A stretch of DNA of 64,000 nt from JAAELZ01 sp965237485 (GCA_965237485.1 CBDEFQ010000009.1:868001-932000); one strand, 5' to 3'; numbered from the stretch's first letter, positions 33,769 through 43,255 are shown. Notes: a model not told the origin generated them from the letters alone. Numbers and translations are program-made.

Positions 33769-34929
33769 CTACTTGGCTTGTTTTAACCATGTGCTTCTTC
33801 TGGCATCAAGATCAGTTGAATATTGTGCAATATCCCGACTTTGTAACCATGCGGGGATAGGTTGTAAGGCCCTGATTTGAACCCACGGTGCTCTTTTCAA
33901 CAATATTATTACTCGGTCTCCGTCATTAAGTTGGGTAATGGGGGCTGAAGTATTATTGTCGGTCGAAGGGGTTGGACGAATATTTACATTGCTACCCTTG
34001 ATAAGGCCTTTTCCATTTTCCAAATCGTCCACAAAGGTTTCGTACACCCAAGCAAGTGCACCTTTAGGCGTCTGTACCCTAGTCCAGTCGTTTTTTATTT
34101 CAAGTTTTTGTATTAACGTTCCAGGTTTTAAGGTGGCAACAGAGGGGGAATAAACGTCAGCCCGGCTTTTGAGCTGGGTAATAGCGTCTATCGTCTTCCA
34201 AAATGTATCTTGTACAGGTGCCGTTTCAGTGGGCTCGTTAGTGCTAATTTCTGGGCTGGTCGCTATGGAAATTTCTTTCGTTTCAATGCTTTGAGTAGTG
34301 CTTGACTTAGATTGCTCAACCGTTGTAATTTGTTCGCTGGACGCCGCTGCTGTATCAACTTGAGCGGCTGCGCTTGACGCAGTATTTCCCGATGAATCAT
34401 CAGGAGCAGTCATCGAATCGAGTAGCGCAGGTGCTTGAGGGTGGCCATTGTCCGCGGCTTGTTTTACCCAGTAATAGGCTGTATCCGGGTCCTCGGCGCG
34501 TCCAGCTCCGATATAGTAGGCCAAGCCTAAATTGTATTGTGCACCGCTATCTTTCTCTTGCGCGGCAATTTCCCACCAATTTAAAGCTTTAACTTGATTG
34601 ACAGGCGTGCCCGTGCCTTCCCAATAAGCCACGCCCAGATTAAACATCGCTACTACATGCTGTTGTGCGGATGCTTGCTTGAGTAAGTCGAACGCCGCTT
34701 TGTCACTGGAGTTTTGCGCCTCCTTTTTCAAATGCATAATCGCAAGTGCGTATTGCGCATTCGCGTTGTTATTTAGCGAGAGATCGGTCCAAATCTTCTC
34801 TGCTTCAGCATAGTTTTGTATTTGGTAAGATTTGGCGGCTAAATCATAGGCTTTTTCTGATTCTTGAGCGATAATGGGCGTGGTCCAGAGGAAAAAAATT
34901 GACCACAATAAATAATACGCCTGCTTCAT
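33769..34929 (-). CDS. Periplasmic Sel1-repeat protein with SH3-like domains
   Basis: This 386-residue protein has a signal peptide (to IIAQ), then Sel1-type repeats (about 25-175, VVAMFNLGVAYWEGTGTPVN, SGAQYNLGLAYYIGAGRAED). A Ser/Thr-rich stretch follows, and two SH3-type segments (TLKPGTLIQKLEIKNDWTRVQTPKGALAWV and GSNVNIRPTPSTDN...) lie in the C-terminal third. It resembles the SPOR protein at 14688 in the first half. A wall-binding or scaffolding role is inferred. It ends 58 bases before the TPR gene. Confidence 0.75.
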   Translation of the reverse strand: MKQAYYLLWSIFFLWTTPIIAQESEKAYDLAAKSYQIQNYAEAEKIWTDLSLNNNANAQYALAIMHLKKEAQNSSDKAAFDLLKQASAQQHVVAMFNLGVAYWEGTGTPVNQVKALNWWEIAAQEKDSGAQYNLGLAYYIGAGRAEDPDTAYYWVKQAADNGHPQAPALLDSMTAPDDSSGNTASSAAAQVDTAAASSEQITTVEQSKSSTTQSIETKEISIATSPEISTNEPTETAPVQDTFWKTIDAITQLKSRADVYSPSVATLKPGTLIQKLEIKNDWTRVQTPKGALAWVYETFVDDLENGKGLIKGSNVNIRPTPSTDNNTSAPITQLNDGDRVIILLKRAPWVQIRALQPIPAWLQSRDIAQYSTDLDARRSTWLKQAK

Positions 34930-35083
34930 GTTAGTTCCGTTTATGTATGTGCCACAGAATGTGCACTCTGATGGTCTATTGTTAAATGAGGCCGATATTG
35001 TATCCTCGCAGTGATGGATATCAAGTTACAAGATGCCAATGATATGAAACGGCGCGAGCCTTTTGATCTGTACTCTTAGCTAA

Positions 35084-35235
35084 GAGACCGCAGCATAACT
35101 TAGCGAGCGTAGAAAAGACTAGGCAAAACTGAGAGAAAAAGCGCAGCTTATGTGTATTTACCCCTACGCGGTCCCACGGTTTGAGTGAATTTTTAACGAC
35201 GTATTTTCTGGGCGCAGTAGTTATGCTGCGGTCTC
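35084..35235 (-). repeat. 152-bp inverted-repeat element, copy A (MITE-like)
   Basis: GAGACCGCAGCATAACT occurs at the left end and, inverted, at the right end. The element also occurs at 43039, in the opposite orientation. Counted from the ACTGCGCCC end, the first 46 bases are identical in both copies, and the other end shares nearly 60 bases with few mismatches. The centre differs. It lies between the Sel1/SH3 gene and prc. The remaining bases of this gap (34930-35083) hold nothing recognisable. Confidence 0.85.
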
Positions 35236-35263
35236 ACTAAATCAGAACGACAGATGAAAAGCT

Positions 35264-37405
35264 TTATATGGATGATTGAGCATCGTTTTCATCCGTGCTG
35301 CGCGCCGTGCTTGTGGAGCTTAAGTGCCTAAAATCATTTAGTATTTTTCCTGCTTCTGACAAGAAGACATCTGCGTCTAAAGCTCTATTCGTGGCGCGGT
35401 TTTGTTCCGCACTTTGCGCTGCTTGTTGCATTTCCTCAAAGCTTTTTAACTGCGTTAAACCGTCGGCGGCACGAATTAGATTCTCTGTCGTAAGCAAAGT
35501 CTCATTAAATTCATTTCTTTTATTTTCGCGTGTCTCAAGATTGAGAGAAATACGGGTTATTTTTCTAGAATCAGCCAAAACTTCAAGCTTCTTTAAGGAA
35601 GCAAGAAACTCGGCGTCTTGTTTGATGCGGTTATTGTGCAGCGATTGTATTTGACTAACCGCGCTTTGGTTAATGGTGCCACTTTTAAGATAGTCAGATT
35701 CGCGAATATTGGCCCACGGTAAGGCATTGTCATAAGCCCGCTCACCATACTCTTCTTGCGCATGAGGCAAGGACCAACCCACATCGGGAATTACTCCACG
35801 GTGTTGGGTGCTGTCGCCATTAATTCTGAAGAATTGCGCAATCGTAATTTTTAATTGCCCTAGTTTGTCCTTGAAGTTATCGCGGGTATACATGCCCAAA
35901 GGTAGGACGTTTTGCACCGTGCCTTTACCGAAAGTAGGTTCGCCGATAATTAAGCCACGGTCATAATCTTGAATCGCGCCCGCAAATATCTCAGATGCAG
36001 AAGCGGATTGGCGATCGACCATGACAGCAAGCGGACCATGATAGAGCGAGCCTTGGTCGTAATCACGGTGGGTGGTGATCCGCCCATCTTTATTACGCAC
36101 TTGGACAATGGGGCCTTGATCAATAAATAAACCGGTGAGGGTCACGACTTCCTCTAGAGACCCGCCTCCATTACCGCGTAAATCGATCACTAAGCCATCG
36201 ATATTGTCGTCGCGCATTTCTGTTAGCAGTTTTGCTACATCCCGGGTAGTGCTACGATAGTCTTTTTTGCCAGCTGAGCGTGCTTCGAAATCGATATAAA
36301 ATGAGGGCAGGGTGATAATCCCCAGTTTCGAAGTGCCAGATTCGGTTTCGACTTCAAGCACACTTTTCTTGGCAGCTTGGCTTTCTAATTTGATGTTGTC
36401 GCGAATGATAACCACATCTTTAGGTGCCGCATTGGCACCCATTTCATTTGATAATATAGACAGCTTAACTTTAGTGCCTTTTTCACCACGGATTTGATCG
36501 ACAACATCAGACAGCCTCCAGCCAATGATGTCTAGATACTCACCATCTTCGCCTTGGGCTACGCCTAAGATTTTGTCTTTGGGGTAAATTTGCCCTGATT
36601 GGTCGGCTGGTCCACCAGGGACAACCCGAATAACTTCTGTCACTTCATCTTCTAAACGCAATACCGCACCAATACCTTGTAGCGACAAACGCATATGAAT
36701 ATTAAATTCTTCAGTCGCGCGAGGGGAAAAATAGCTAGTGTGAGGTTCTATGCTAGTTGCATAAGCATTGGCATACAATTGAAAGATTTCATTTCCTCGA
36801 ATTTGGCTGGTTCTGCGTAGAATGTTTGCGTATCGCTTACGCAGTTTTTCTTTGGCTTCCTCACTGGTGTCGCCACCGAGAGATAGATCGATCAGATCAT
36901 TCTTAATGCGTTTACGCCAAATATTGTTAAGAGTGTTAGCGTCCGTAGCCCAGTTCTCGTTTCGTCTGTCAGTTTGATAACTCTCTAGTAGTTCAAAATT
37001 AAAATTGTGCTCTAGGCGCTGCAGCGCATAGCCAATGCGCTGTGCGACTCTTTCCTGATAAATATCAAATATTTGTTTGGCAGCTTGGGTATTGCCTGCC
37101 CTTATATAATCGTCAAAGTATTCGTCAATTTTGGCTATTTCATCAATATCACTTTGCGTGAAAAACAATTTCGCAGGGTCCAAGTTGTCGATATAATTTT
37201 GCGTGAGCTCAATAGAAAACTCGTCATCTAAAACAAAATCACGATAGTGAAACCTCTCTAGCAGGCGATCAATTAGTCGAATTTCGTGGCCATGACGAGT
37301 GGAAGAATCTTCAGCTGGAGACTCTTTAGCAAAGACAGCATTAGGCGCGCCTAGCGTAGCTAAGCAAATTGCTATACGCGGGGCGTTGATCCAATTTATT
37401 TTCAT
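35264..37405 (-). CDS. prc: Carboxy-terminal (tail-specific) processing protease, S41 family
   Basis: This periplasmic serine protease of 713 residues trims proteins at their C-termini, including peptidoglycan hydrolases and lipoproteins in relatives. It has a signal peptide (to VFAKE), an N-terminal helical domain (about 40-230), a PDZ domain (GIGAVLRLEDEVTEVIRVVPGGPADQSG) and a peptidase domain with GLVIDLRGNGGGSLEE. The catalytic serine is in RQSASASEIFAGA and the lysine in GEPTFGKGTVQ. The C-terminal DUF3340-like part is present. All features match Prc/Tsp. Confidence 0.95.
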   Translation of the reverse strand: MKINWINAPRIAICLATLGAPNAVFAKESPAEDSSTRHGHEIRLIDRLLERFHYRDFVLDDEFSIELTQNYIDNLDPAKLFFTQSDIDEIAKIDEYFDDYIRAGNTQAAKQIFDIYQERVAQRIGYALQRLEHNFNFELLESYQTDRRNENWATDANTLNNIWRKRIKNDLIDLSLGGDTSEEAKEKLRKRYANILRRTSQIRGNEIFQLYANAYATSIEPHTSYFSPRATEEFNIHMRLSLQGIGAVLRLEDEVTEVIRVVPGGPADQSGQIYPKDKILGVAQGEDGEYLDIIGWRLSDVVDQIRGEKGTKVKLSILSNEMGANAAPKDVVIIRDNIKLESQAAKKSVLEVETESGTSKLGIITLPSFYIDFEARSAGKKDYRSTTRDVAKLLTEMRDDNIDGLVIDLRGNGGGSLEEVVTLTGLFIDQGPIVQVRNKDGRITTHRDYDQGSLYHGPLAVMVDRQSASASEIFAGAIQDYDRGLIIGEPTFGKGTVQNVLPLGMYTRDNFKDKLGQLKITIAQFFRINGDSTQHRGVIPDVGWSLPHAQEEYGERAYDNALPWANIRESDYLKSGTINQSAVSQIQSLHNNRIKQDAEFLASLKKLEVLADSRKITRISLNLETRENKRNEFNETLLTTENLIRAADGLTQLKSFEEMQQAAQSAEQNRATNRALDADVFLSEAGKILNDFRHLSSTSTARSTDENDAQSSI

Positions 37406-37613
37406 AAAATACGGCGTGCTAATAGTTTCTCACTCTGAACAGATTATAGGGCGAATAGTTCCGAAAGAGGCAAATAATCCAGTTAAATTTTTGTAACCAT
37501 TAACCTTCTCTTAATGATAAATATTGCTGACCTTTAAATGGCCCTTTTTTGCAAGTCCGGTTAGCGTTAAACTAAGTGCCATTATTTACATTAGTACTAT
37601 TAGTAGCTCATTT

Positions 37614-38000
37614 ATGTCTGGCACTGGCGTTACATCAAAAAGGCCCTTATCGCCTCATCTGCAAGTTTATAAACCTCAAATCACTTCGGTATTATCGATC
37701 TTGCATCGTATTACTGGTGTGATAGCTACATTTGGTTTGCTATTTGTGGTGTTGTGGTTGGTTGCATTGGCGCAGTCAAATACTGAAATTTTAGCGTTAA
37801 CCCAATCTATTGTTGCTAAATTATTTCTTGTATGTTGGACAGCTAGCCTGTTCTATCATTTGTGTAATGGGGTTCGGCACTTGTTGTGGGACGCCGGGAT
37901 TGGCCTCGAAATGGACCAAGTTACCCGTTCTGGTTATATAGTGTTAGCCCTATCGGCGATTTTGACCATTGCCACTTGGGCAGCGGTGGGGTTTGGATAA
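37614..38000 (+). CDS. sdhC: Succinate dehydrogenase cytochrome b556 subunit
   Basis: This is one of two membrane anchors of complex II. ATG 37614 gives 128 residues (an earlier in-frame start at 37524 is outside the conserved part). RPLSPHLQVYKPQITSVLSILHRITGV is the family signature, with the HR of SILHRITG near the quinone site. The heme-ligand histidine is in FYHLCNGVRHLLWD. Three helices are predicted. The stop and the sdhD start share one base (TAATG), so translation is coupled. Confidence 0.95.
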   Translation: MSGTGVTSKRPLSPHLQVYKPQITSVLSILHRITGVIATFGLLFVVLWLVALAQSNTEILALTQSIVAKLFLVCWTASLFYHLCNGVRHLLWDAGIGLEMDQVTRSGYIVLALSAILTIATWAAVGFG

Positions 38001-38368
38001 TGCGATCTGGATTGAAAAAGGCTGAAGGCTTAGGCGCTTCTGGCGAAGGCAGTCATCATTGGTGGGTGCAACGTGTCAGCGCAGTGTTGCTAGTGCCACT
38101 GACTTTATTGTTGATTTACTGTTTAGTACAAGCGATGTCGATGGATATGGCCGCAGCTAGAGCGTGGGTCGCAAACTTTTATGTGTCGGTAGGTCTCGGT
38201 TTGTTTGTGATTATTTCTCTTTATCACGCCCAGTTGGGCATGCAAGTTGTAATAGAAGATTATATTTCGCATCAAGGCTGGCGCTTGGCAAGCATATTTT
38301 TAACGAAAACCATTTTGTTGTTAGCGGGTGCGCTAGCGGTGGTTTCGATTTTGCGCATTGCGCTATAA
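38000..38368 (+). CDS. sdhD: Succinate dehydrogenase hydrophobic anchor subunit
   Basis: This is the second membrane anchor of complex II, of 122 residues. The ATG at 38000 overlaps the sdhC stop by one base. GSHHWWVQRVSAVLLVPLTLLLI starts helix 1, and HAQLGMQVVIEDY in helix 2 carries the likely heme-ligand histidine and the tyrosine-containing quinone-site segment. Three helices are predicted. sdhA follows after 7 bases. Confidence 0.95.
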   Translation: MRSGLKKAEGLGASGEGSHHWWVQRVSAVLLVPLTLLLIYCLVQAMSMDMAAARAWVANFYVSVGLGLFVIISLYHAQLGMQVVIEDYISHQGWRLASIFLTKTILLLAGALAVVSILRIAL

Positions 38369-38375
38369 CCTTTTT

Positions 38376-40169
38376 ATGAACCCCGATTCTTATAAAATTA
38401 TTGATCATCAATACGACGTAGTCGTAGTAGGCGCAGGTGGTGCTGGATTGCGTGCAACCTTGGGCATGGCGGCCAAGGGCCTAACCACAGCTTGCGTAAC
38501 CAAAGTTTTTCCAACGCGTAGCCATACCGTAGCCGCGCAAGGCGGTATCAGTGCAGCCTTAGGTAATGTGGGCGAAGACGATTGGCGCTGGCACATGTAT
38601 GACACCGTGAAAGGGTCTGATTGGCTTGGCGACCAAGATGCCATTGAATTTATGTGTAAAGATGCGGCTGACGCCGTACTGGAGCTGGAGCACTATGGTG
38701 TGCCATTTTCACGTACCGATGAAGGCAAAATATATCAACGAGCGTTCGGTGGCATGACCACGCATTTTGGTGAAGGCAGGGCCCAACGCACCTGCGCGGC
38801 GGCAGACCGAACTGGGCATGCCATACTACATACCTTATATCAACAAGCGTTAAAGCATCACGCGGAGTTTTATGTCGAGTATTTCGCTATTGATCTGATC
38901 TTCGAACAGGGAGAATGTCGCGGTGTAATGGCTTGGGACTTGAACGAGGGTACTTTGCACCGTTTTGCAGCAAAAGAAGTAGTGCTGGCAACGGGCGGTT
39001 ATGGACGCGCATTTTTCTCTTGCACGTCCGCACATACTTGCACGGGAGATGGTAATGCGATGGTATTGCGTGCTGGCTTGCCGTTGCAAGACATGGAGTT
39101 TATACAATTTCACCCAACCGGCATTTATGGCGCAGGGGTATTAATCACTGAGGGCGTTCGCGGTGAAGGAGGTTATTTAACCAATAGTGGCGGCGAGCGC
39201 TTTATGGAGCGTTATGCACCCAATGCCAAAGATTTAGCGTCACGCGATGTGGTCAGTCGCGCAATGACGATTGAAATTAACGAAGGCCGTGGAGTGGGAG
39301 AAGAGTCAGATCACATTTATCTACACTTAGAACATTTAGGCCCAGAAATAATCCAAGAACGTCTACCGGGCATCGCCGAATCAGCGCGTATTTTTGCCAA
39401 TGTTGACGTTACCAAACAACCGATCCCAGTGTTACCAACTGTTCATTACAACATGGGCGGTATCCCCACCAATGTGCACGGTGAAGTGGTGAATTTGGTC
39501 GATGGCGATCCAGACGCAATTGTGCCAGGACTAATGGCAATCGGAGAAGCAGCTTGTGTTTCAGTGCATGGTGCTAACCGATTGGGTTCAAATTCTTTAT
39601 TAGACTTGGTGGTTTTTGGCCGCGCTGCAGCTAACCGAGCAGGGGAGCTCATAAAGCCTGGTTCAGGACGACTAAGGCTCAAATCCGGCGCTGGTGAAGA
39701 GGCGCTCAGTCGGTTTGATCGATTACGCTATGCAGATGGCGCTGAGCCAAATGGTCGCATACGTCAAGATATGCAAAAGACCATGCAAGCGCATTGCGCG
39801 GTATTTAGAACCGATGAAATCATGACCGCAGGTAAACAAAAACTCGCTAAAGTGGTCGCACGTTTTGACGAAGTAAAGGTGACTGATCGCTCTCTGGCGT
39901 GGAACACTGATTTGGTTGAGACGATGGAACTTGAGAATTTACTTGGGCAGGCAACTGTTTCAATCCATAGCGCGCTTAATCGCCCTGAAAGCCGAGGCGC
40001 GCACGCGCGGGATGACTGCCCAGATCGTGATGATGAAAATTGGATGAAGCATACACTCGCCAACTTAGATGAGAGTGGGCAACAAGTCAGTTTTGAATAC
40101 CGTCCTGTTCACAATTATACCTTGACTGATGAAATTGACTATATCCCGCCTAAAGCGCGCGTCTATTAG
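38376..40169 (+). CDS. sdhA: Succinate dehydrogenase flavoprotein subunit
   Basis: This catalytic subunit of complex II oxidises succinate to fumarate and carries covalent FAD. ATG 38376 gives 597 residues; a TTG at 38358 within sdhD is less likely. VVVVGAGGAGLRAT binds FAD, and TRSHTVAAQGGISAALGN contains the histidine that takes the flavin. The active-site RXXR-type segment is in HFGEGRAQRTCAAADRTGH. The C-terminal RPESRGAHARDD motif is intact. Length and motifs are standard. Confidence 0.97.
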   Translation: MNPDSYKIIDHQYDVVVVGAGGAGLRATLGMAAKGLTTACVTKVFPTRSHTVAAQGGISAALGNVGEDDWRWHMYDTVKGSDWLGDQDAIEFMCKDAADAVLELEHYGVPFSRTDEGKIYQRAFGGMTTHFGEGRAQRTCAAADRTGHAILHTLYQQALKHHAEFYVEYFAIDLIFEQGECRGVMAWDLNEGTLHRFAAKEVVLATGGYGRAFFSCTSAHTCTGDGNAMVLRAGLPLQDMEFIQFHPTGIYGAGVLITEGVRGEGGYLTNSGGERFMERYAPNAKDLASRDVVSRAMTIEINEGRGVGEESDHIYLHLEHLGPEIIQERLPGIAESARIFANVDVTKQPIPVLPTVHYNMGGIPTNVHGEVVNLVDGDPDAIVPGLMAIGEAACVSVHGANRLGSNSLLDLVVFGRAAANRAGELIKPGSGRLRLKSGAGEEALSRFDRLRYADGAEPNGRIRQDMQKTMQAHCAVFRTDEIMTAGKQKLAKVVARFDEVKVTDRSLAWNTDLVETMELENLLGQATVSIHSALNRPESRGAHARDDCPDRDDENWMKHTLANLDESGQQVSFEYRPVHNYTLTDEIDYIPPKARVY

Positions 40170-40227
40170 TTTTTTTAGCGAGATACTTCACTTATTTAAT
40201 TGCAAATATAACTAAACACCAAACACT

Positions 40228-41040
40228 ATGGCGCAATTTCGATTACCCGCAAACTCTATCGTTAATCAAGGCGATCAGTATACCGGGCCTACAGCGGCAA
40301 AGGCGGGTGCACAGCCTAAGATCCGTGTATTCAATGTATATCGTTATTCTCCCGAAAGTAGCGATGGTGAAACTAACAGCAATGGGCCGACGATAGATCG
40401 CTATGAGATAGACACCAGCCTCTGCGGGCCGATGGTGTTGGATGCTTTGTTGTATATCAAAGATGAAGTAGATTCTACCTTAGCATTTCGACGCTCATGT
40501 CGCGAAGGCATATGTGGTTCTTGTGCGATGAATATTGACGGAACTAATACCTTGGCTTGCACTAAATCAATGGATGAAGTCAAAGATGAGATTAATATTT
40601 ACCCATTGCCGCATCAAGAAGTAGTACGTGATTTAGTAACGGATCTGACGCATTTTTACGCGCAATACGCCTCGGTTAAACCGTGGATGCAAACGCAATC
40701 GGCAACACCGCCCGACCGAGAACGACTGCAATCAAAAGAGGACCGCAAAGAGCTTGATGGCCTATACGAGTGCATTCTTTGCGCTTGTTGCACGACTTCT
40801 TGCCCAAGCTATTGGTGGAATGGTGATCGATACCTAGGCCCAGCTACTTTGTTGCAGGCCTATCGCTGGATAGCCGATAGCCGCGATGAATCAACGGGAG
40901 AACGCTTAGATGAGCTGGACGATGCTTTTAAGGTATACCGCTGTCATACGATTTTAAATTGCACTAATACCTGCCCGAAGGGCCTTAATCCGGGTAAAGC
41001 GATCGCCAAAATTAAGCAAAAATTAGTCGAGCGAAAATAG
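40228..41040 (+). CDS. sdhB: Succinate dehydrogenase iron-sulfur subunit
   Basis: This subunit passes electrons from FAD to quinone through three clusters. The 2Fe-2S ligands are in SCREGICGSCAMNIDG and TLACT. The 4Fe-4S and 3Fe-4S ligands are in CILCACCTTSCPS and CHTILNCTNTCPKGLNP. At 270 residues it is longer than the E. coli protein, with a 30-residue N-terminal extension that resembles alphaproteobacterial and mitochondrial SdhB. It belongs to the sdhCDAB operon. Confidence 0.97.
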   Translation: MAQFRLPANSIVNQGDQYTGPTAAKAGAQPKIRVFNVYRYSPESSDGETNSNGPTIDRYEIDTSLCGPMVLDALLYIKDEVDSTLAFRRSCREGICGSCAMNIDGTNTLACTKSMDEVKDEINIYPLPHQEVVRDLVTDLTHFYAQYASVKPWMQTQSATPPDRERLQSKEDRKELDGLYECILCACCTTSCPSYWWNGDRYLGPATLLQAYRWIADSRDESTGERLDELDDAFKVYRCHTILNCTNTCPKGLNPGKAIAKIKQKLVERK

Positions 41041-41061
41041 GGCCTGTTGAACAGTCTGTGC

Positions 41062-41313
41062 ATGTCAGACGAACTAAATTTAAATAAACTCGCTTGGCGC
41101 GCGCGCCGAGGCACCAAAGAATTAGACTCAATTCTGCAAGGGTTTCTAAATGAACACTTTGCGGATTTGGATACACAGCAACAACGGCAGTTTGCCTTTT
41201 TGTTGGAGCAAGCGGACCCAGATATTAGCGATTGGCTGAATGCTTATTCGGTGCCTAAGGACAAAGGATTAGCCCAAATCGTGTCACGTATTCTGGCGAC
41301 CTTACGGAGTTAA
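41062..41313 (+). CDS. sdhE: FAD assembly factor SdhE
   Basis: This 83-residue chaperone promotes covalent flavinylation of SdhA. ARRGTKELD contains the RGxxE signature, and ALLEQ-like FAFLLEQADPDISDWL follows. ATG 41062 (MSDELNLNKL) gives the family length; an upstream TTG at 41047 is less likely. It follows sdhB by 21 bases, so it is part of the operon. Its last 12 bases overlap the end of nadB on the other strand. Confidence 0.93.
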   Translation: MSDELNLNKLAWRARRGTKELDSILQGFLNEHFADLDTQQQRQFAFLLEQADPDISDWLNAYSVPKDKGLAQIVSRILATLRS

Positions 41314-42894
41314 AATGGTATCTTGCTTGTTATTATCAGGAAAGGTGTCAGGGTAATCTAGCGTATAGTGAAGCCCGCGACTCTCCTTGCGTTGCATGGC
41401 ACTTTCGACGATTAATTCAGCAACTTGCACCAAGTTACGTAGCTCAATTAAGTCGTTATTTACCTTGAAGTTTCCGTAATATTCACGAATCTCATCTTGC
41501 AATAAATTGATCCGATGCATCGCGCGTTCTAAGCGCTTGCTAGTGCGCACGATACCGACGTAGTCCCACATGAATCGACGTAATTCATCCCAATTATGCG
41601 ACACCACCACTTGTTCGTCTGGGTCAGTAACTTGGCTTTCGTCCCATTGCGGTAGCGGATAATTCGGTAATTCTATGGATTGGTGATTTCTTACAATGTC
41701 ATGGTAGGCAGCATCACCAAACACCAAGCATTCAAGTAAAGAGTTGCTGGCCAGTCGATTAGCGCCGTGAAGCCCTGTAAAGGTGCACTCGCCTATGGCA
41801 TACAGATGGGCTAGATCCGTGCGGCCTTTTAAGTCAGTATAAATGCCGCCACAAGTAAAGTGAGCAGCGGGCACCACGGGCAAAGGTTCTTTGGTCATGT
41901 CGAACCCAAACTGTAGGCACTTGGCATATATTGTGGGAAAGTGAGATTTTACAAATTCAGGCTCCCGATGGCTGATATCTAAATAGACACTTTGCGCGCC
42001 ACTTTTCTTGATTTCGTAGTCGATAGCGCGCGCTACGATGTCACGCGGAGCCAATTCGGCGCGTTCATCGTGCTTATGCATAAATGATTGCCCATCGCCG
42101 AGAACTAGCTTACCGCCCTCACCGCGAACAGCTTCTGAGATCAGAAAAGACTTAGCATGAGGATGAAATAGGCAGGTAGGGTGAAACTGATTAAATTCCA
42201 TATTGCCTACGCTGCAACCTGCGCGCCATGCCATGGCGATACCATCGCCAGTGGTGGTGTCGGAATTGGATGTAAATAAATACACTTTACTATAACCACC
42301 TGTTGCAATCACCACGCGGCCGGCCTTAAAGGTAACCACTTTGCTATTTGCGATGTCCAGTGCATATAAGCCCAGACACCAATTGGTTCCTGCTTTGCCT
42401 AATTTTTTAGAGGTAATTAGGTCTATCGCCACATAGGATGTGTAAAAGCTAATATTGGTGTGCTTAAGGCACTTTTCCGCTAGGGTTTCGTGAACAGCGC
42501 GCCCTGTTGCGTCTGCGGCATGGATGACGCGTCGGTGCGAATGTCCGCCTTCACGGGTGAGGTGATATTCACCTGCATCCTTAGTGAATTCGGTGCCTTC
42601 ATCAATCAACCACTGAATAGCTGCGGGGCCTCTCTCAATTACGTAATCAACCGTTTCTTCGTTGCACAGACCAGCGCCGGCGATATGGGTATCACTTGCA
42701 TGGGATGCAAAGGAGTCTTCTTCGGCCAACACTGCCGCAATGCCTCCTTGAGCATACGGTGTGGCACCCGCGTCAATATCCTTTTTTGAGAGTAAAGTAA
42801 CTTTATAATTATCCTTAGCGAGTTTTAGTGCCAAGGTTAAGCCCGCTAAGCCGCTGCCAACGATTAAAATTGAGGCGTCAATTGTTTTGGTCAT
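41302..42894 (-). CDS. nadB: L-aspartate oxidase
   Basis: NadB oxidises L-aspartate to iminoaspartate, the first step of NAD synthesis with NadA. The 530 residues have the FAD motif ILIVGSGLAGLTLALKLA, TPYAQGGIAAVLAEEDSF, HTREGGHSHRR-type LTREGGHSHRRVIHAAD, and GGIYTDLKGRT. The C-terminal RKESRGLHYTLDYP is typical. SdhA is a homologue, but the Q-G-G segment lacks the FAD-linking histidine. Transcribed against the sdh operon, and it overlaps sdhE at its end. Confidence 0.96.
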   Translation of the reverse strand: MTKTIDASILIVGSGLAGLTLALKLAKDNYKVTLLSKKDIDAGATPYAQGGIAAVLAEEDSFASHASDTHIAGAGLCNEETVDYVIERGPAAIQWLIDEGTEFTKDAGEYHLTREGGHSHRRVIHAADATGRAVHETLAEKCLKHTNISFYTSYVAIDLITSKKLGKAGTNWCLGLYALDIANSKVVTFKAGRVVIATGGYSKVYLFTSNSDTTTGDGIAMAWRAGCSVGNMEFNQFHPTCLFHPHAKSFLISEAVRGEGGKLVLGDGQSFMHKHDERAELAPRDIVARAIDYEIKKSGAQSVYLDISHREPEFVKSHFPTIYAKCLQFGFDMTKEPLPVVPAAHFTCGGIYTDLKGRTDLAHLYAIGECTFTGLHGANRLASNSLLECLVFGDAAYHDIVRNHQSIELPNYPLPQWDESQVTDPDEQVVVSHNWDELRRFMWDYVGIVRTSKRLERAMHRINLLQDEIREYYGNFKVNNDLIELRNLVQVAELIVESAMQRKESRGLHYTLDYPDTFPDNNKQDTILTP

Positions 42895-43038
42895 ATTATC
42901 GCGTGCTAAAGTGTAGTAATATTATAAATCAACTGCATTTTGTGGTGACTATTTTGTAGCACTATCTTATAGTTATTTCATAAGGCTCATCTAAATTATA
43001 TGTTCTGCTTGCTGATATTTCAGCACTATTAATATCAT

Positions 43039-43187
43039 GAGACCGCAGCATAACTACTGCGCCCAGAAAATACGTCGTTAAAAAATCGTTCAAAATGCTC
43101 ATTTATAAACATAAACTGCGCTTTTTCGCTCATTTTTGCCTAGTCTTTTCCGCGCTCGCTACGTTATGCTGGGCCCAGCATAACTAT
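43039..43187 (+). repeat. Inverted-repeat element, copy B (MITE-like), with a perfect palindrome at its right end
   Basis: Opens with the same GAGACCGCAGCATAACTACT end as copy A at 35084, with 46 bases identical. The right arm (CTGCGCTTTTTC... to TTATGCTG) matches copy A over nearly 60 bases with a handful of changes. Instead of the expected CGGTCTC end, the sequence forms a perfect 22-bp palindrome at 43163-43184 (GTTATGCTGGG with its complement). The gap around it (42895-43038 and 43188-43255) shows nothing else certain. It lies between the divergent nadB and rpoE genes. Confidence 0.85.
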
Positions 43188-43255
43188 TAAGGCATGCAGT
43201 GAATAGTGCCTTTTTATTATCTAAGTCAATTTAACCAAGCAATACTTTTAGCCTA

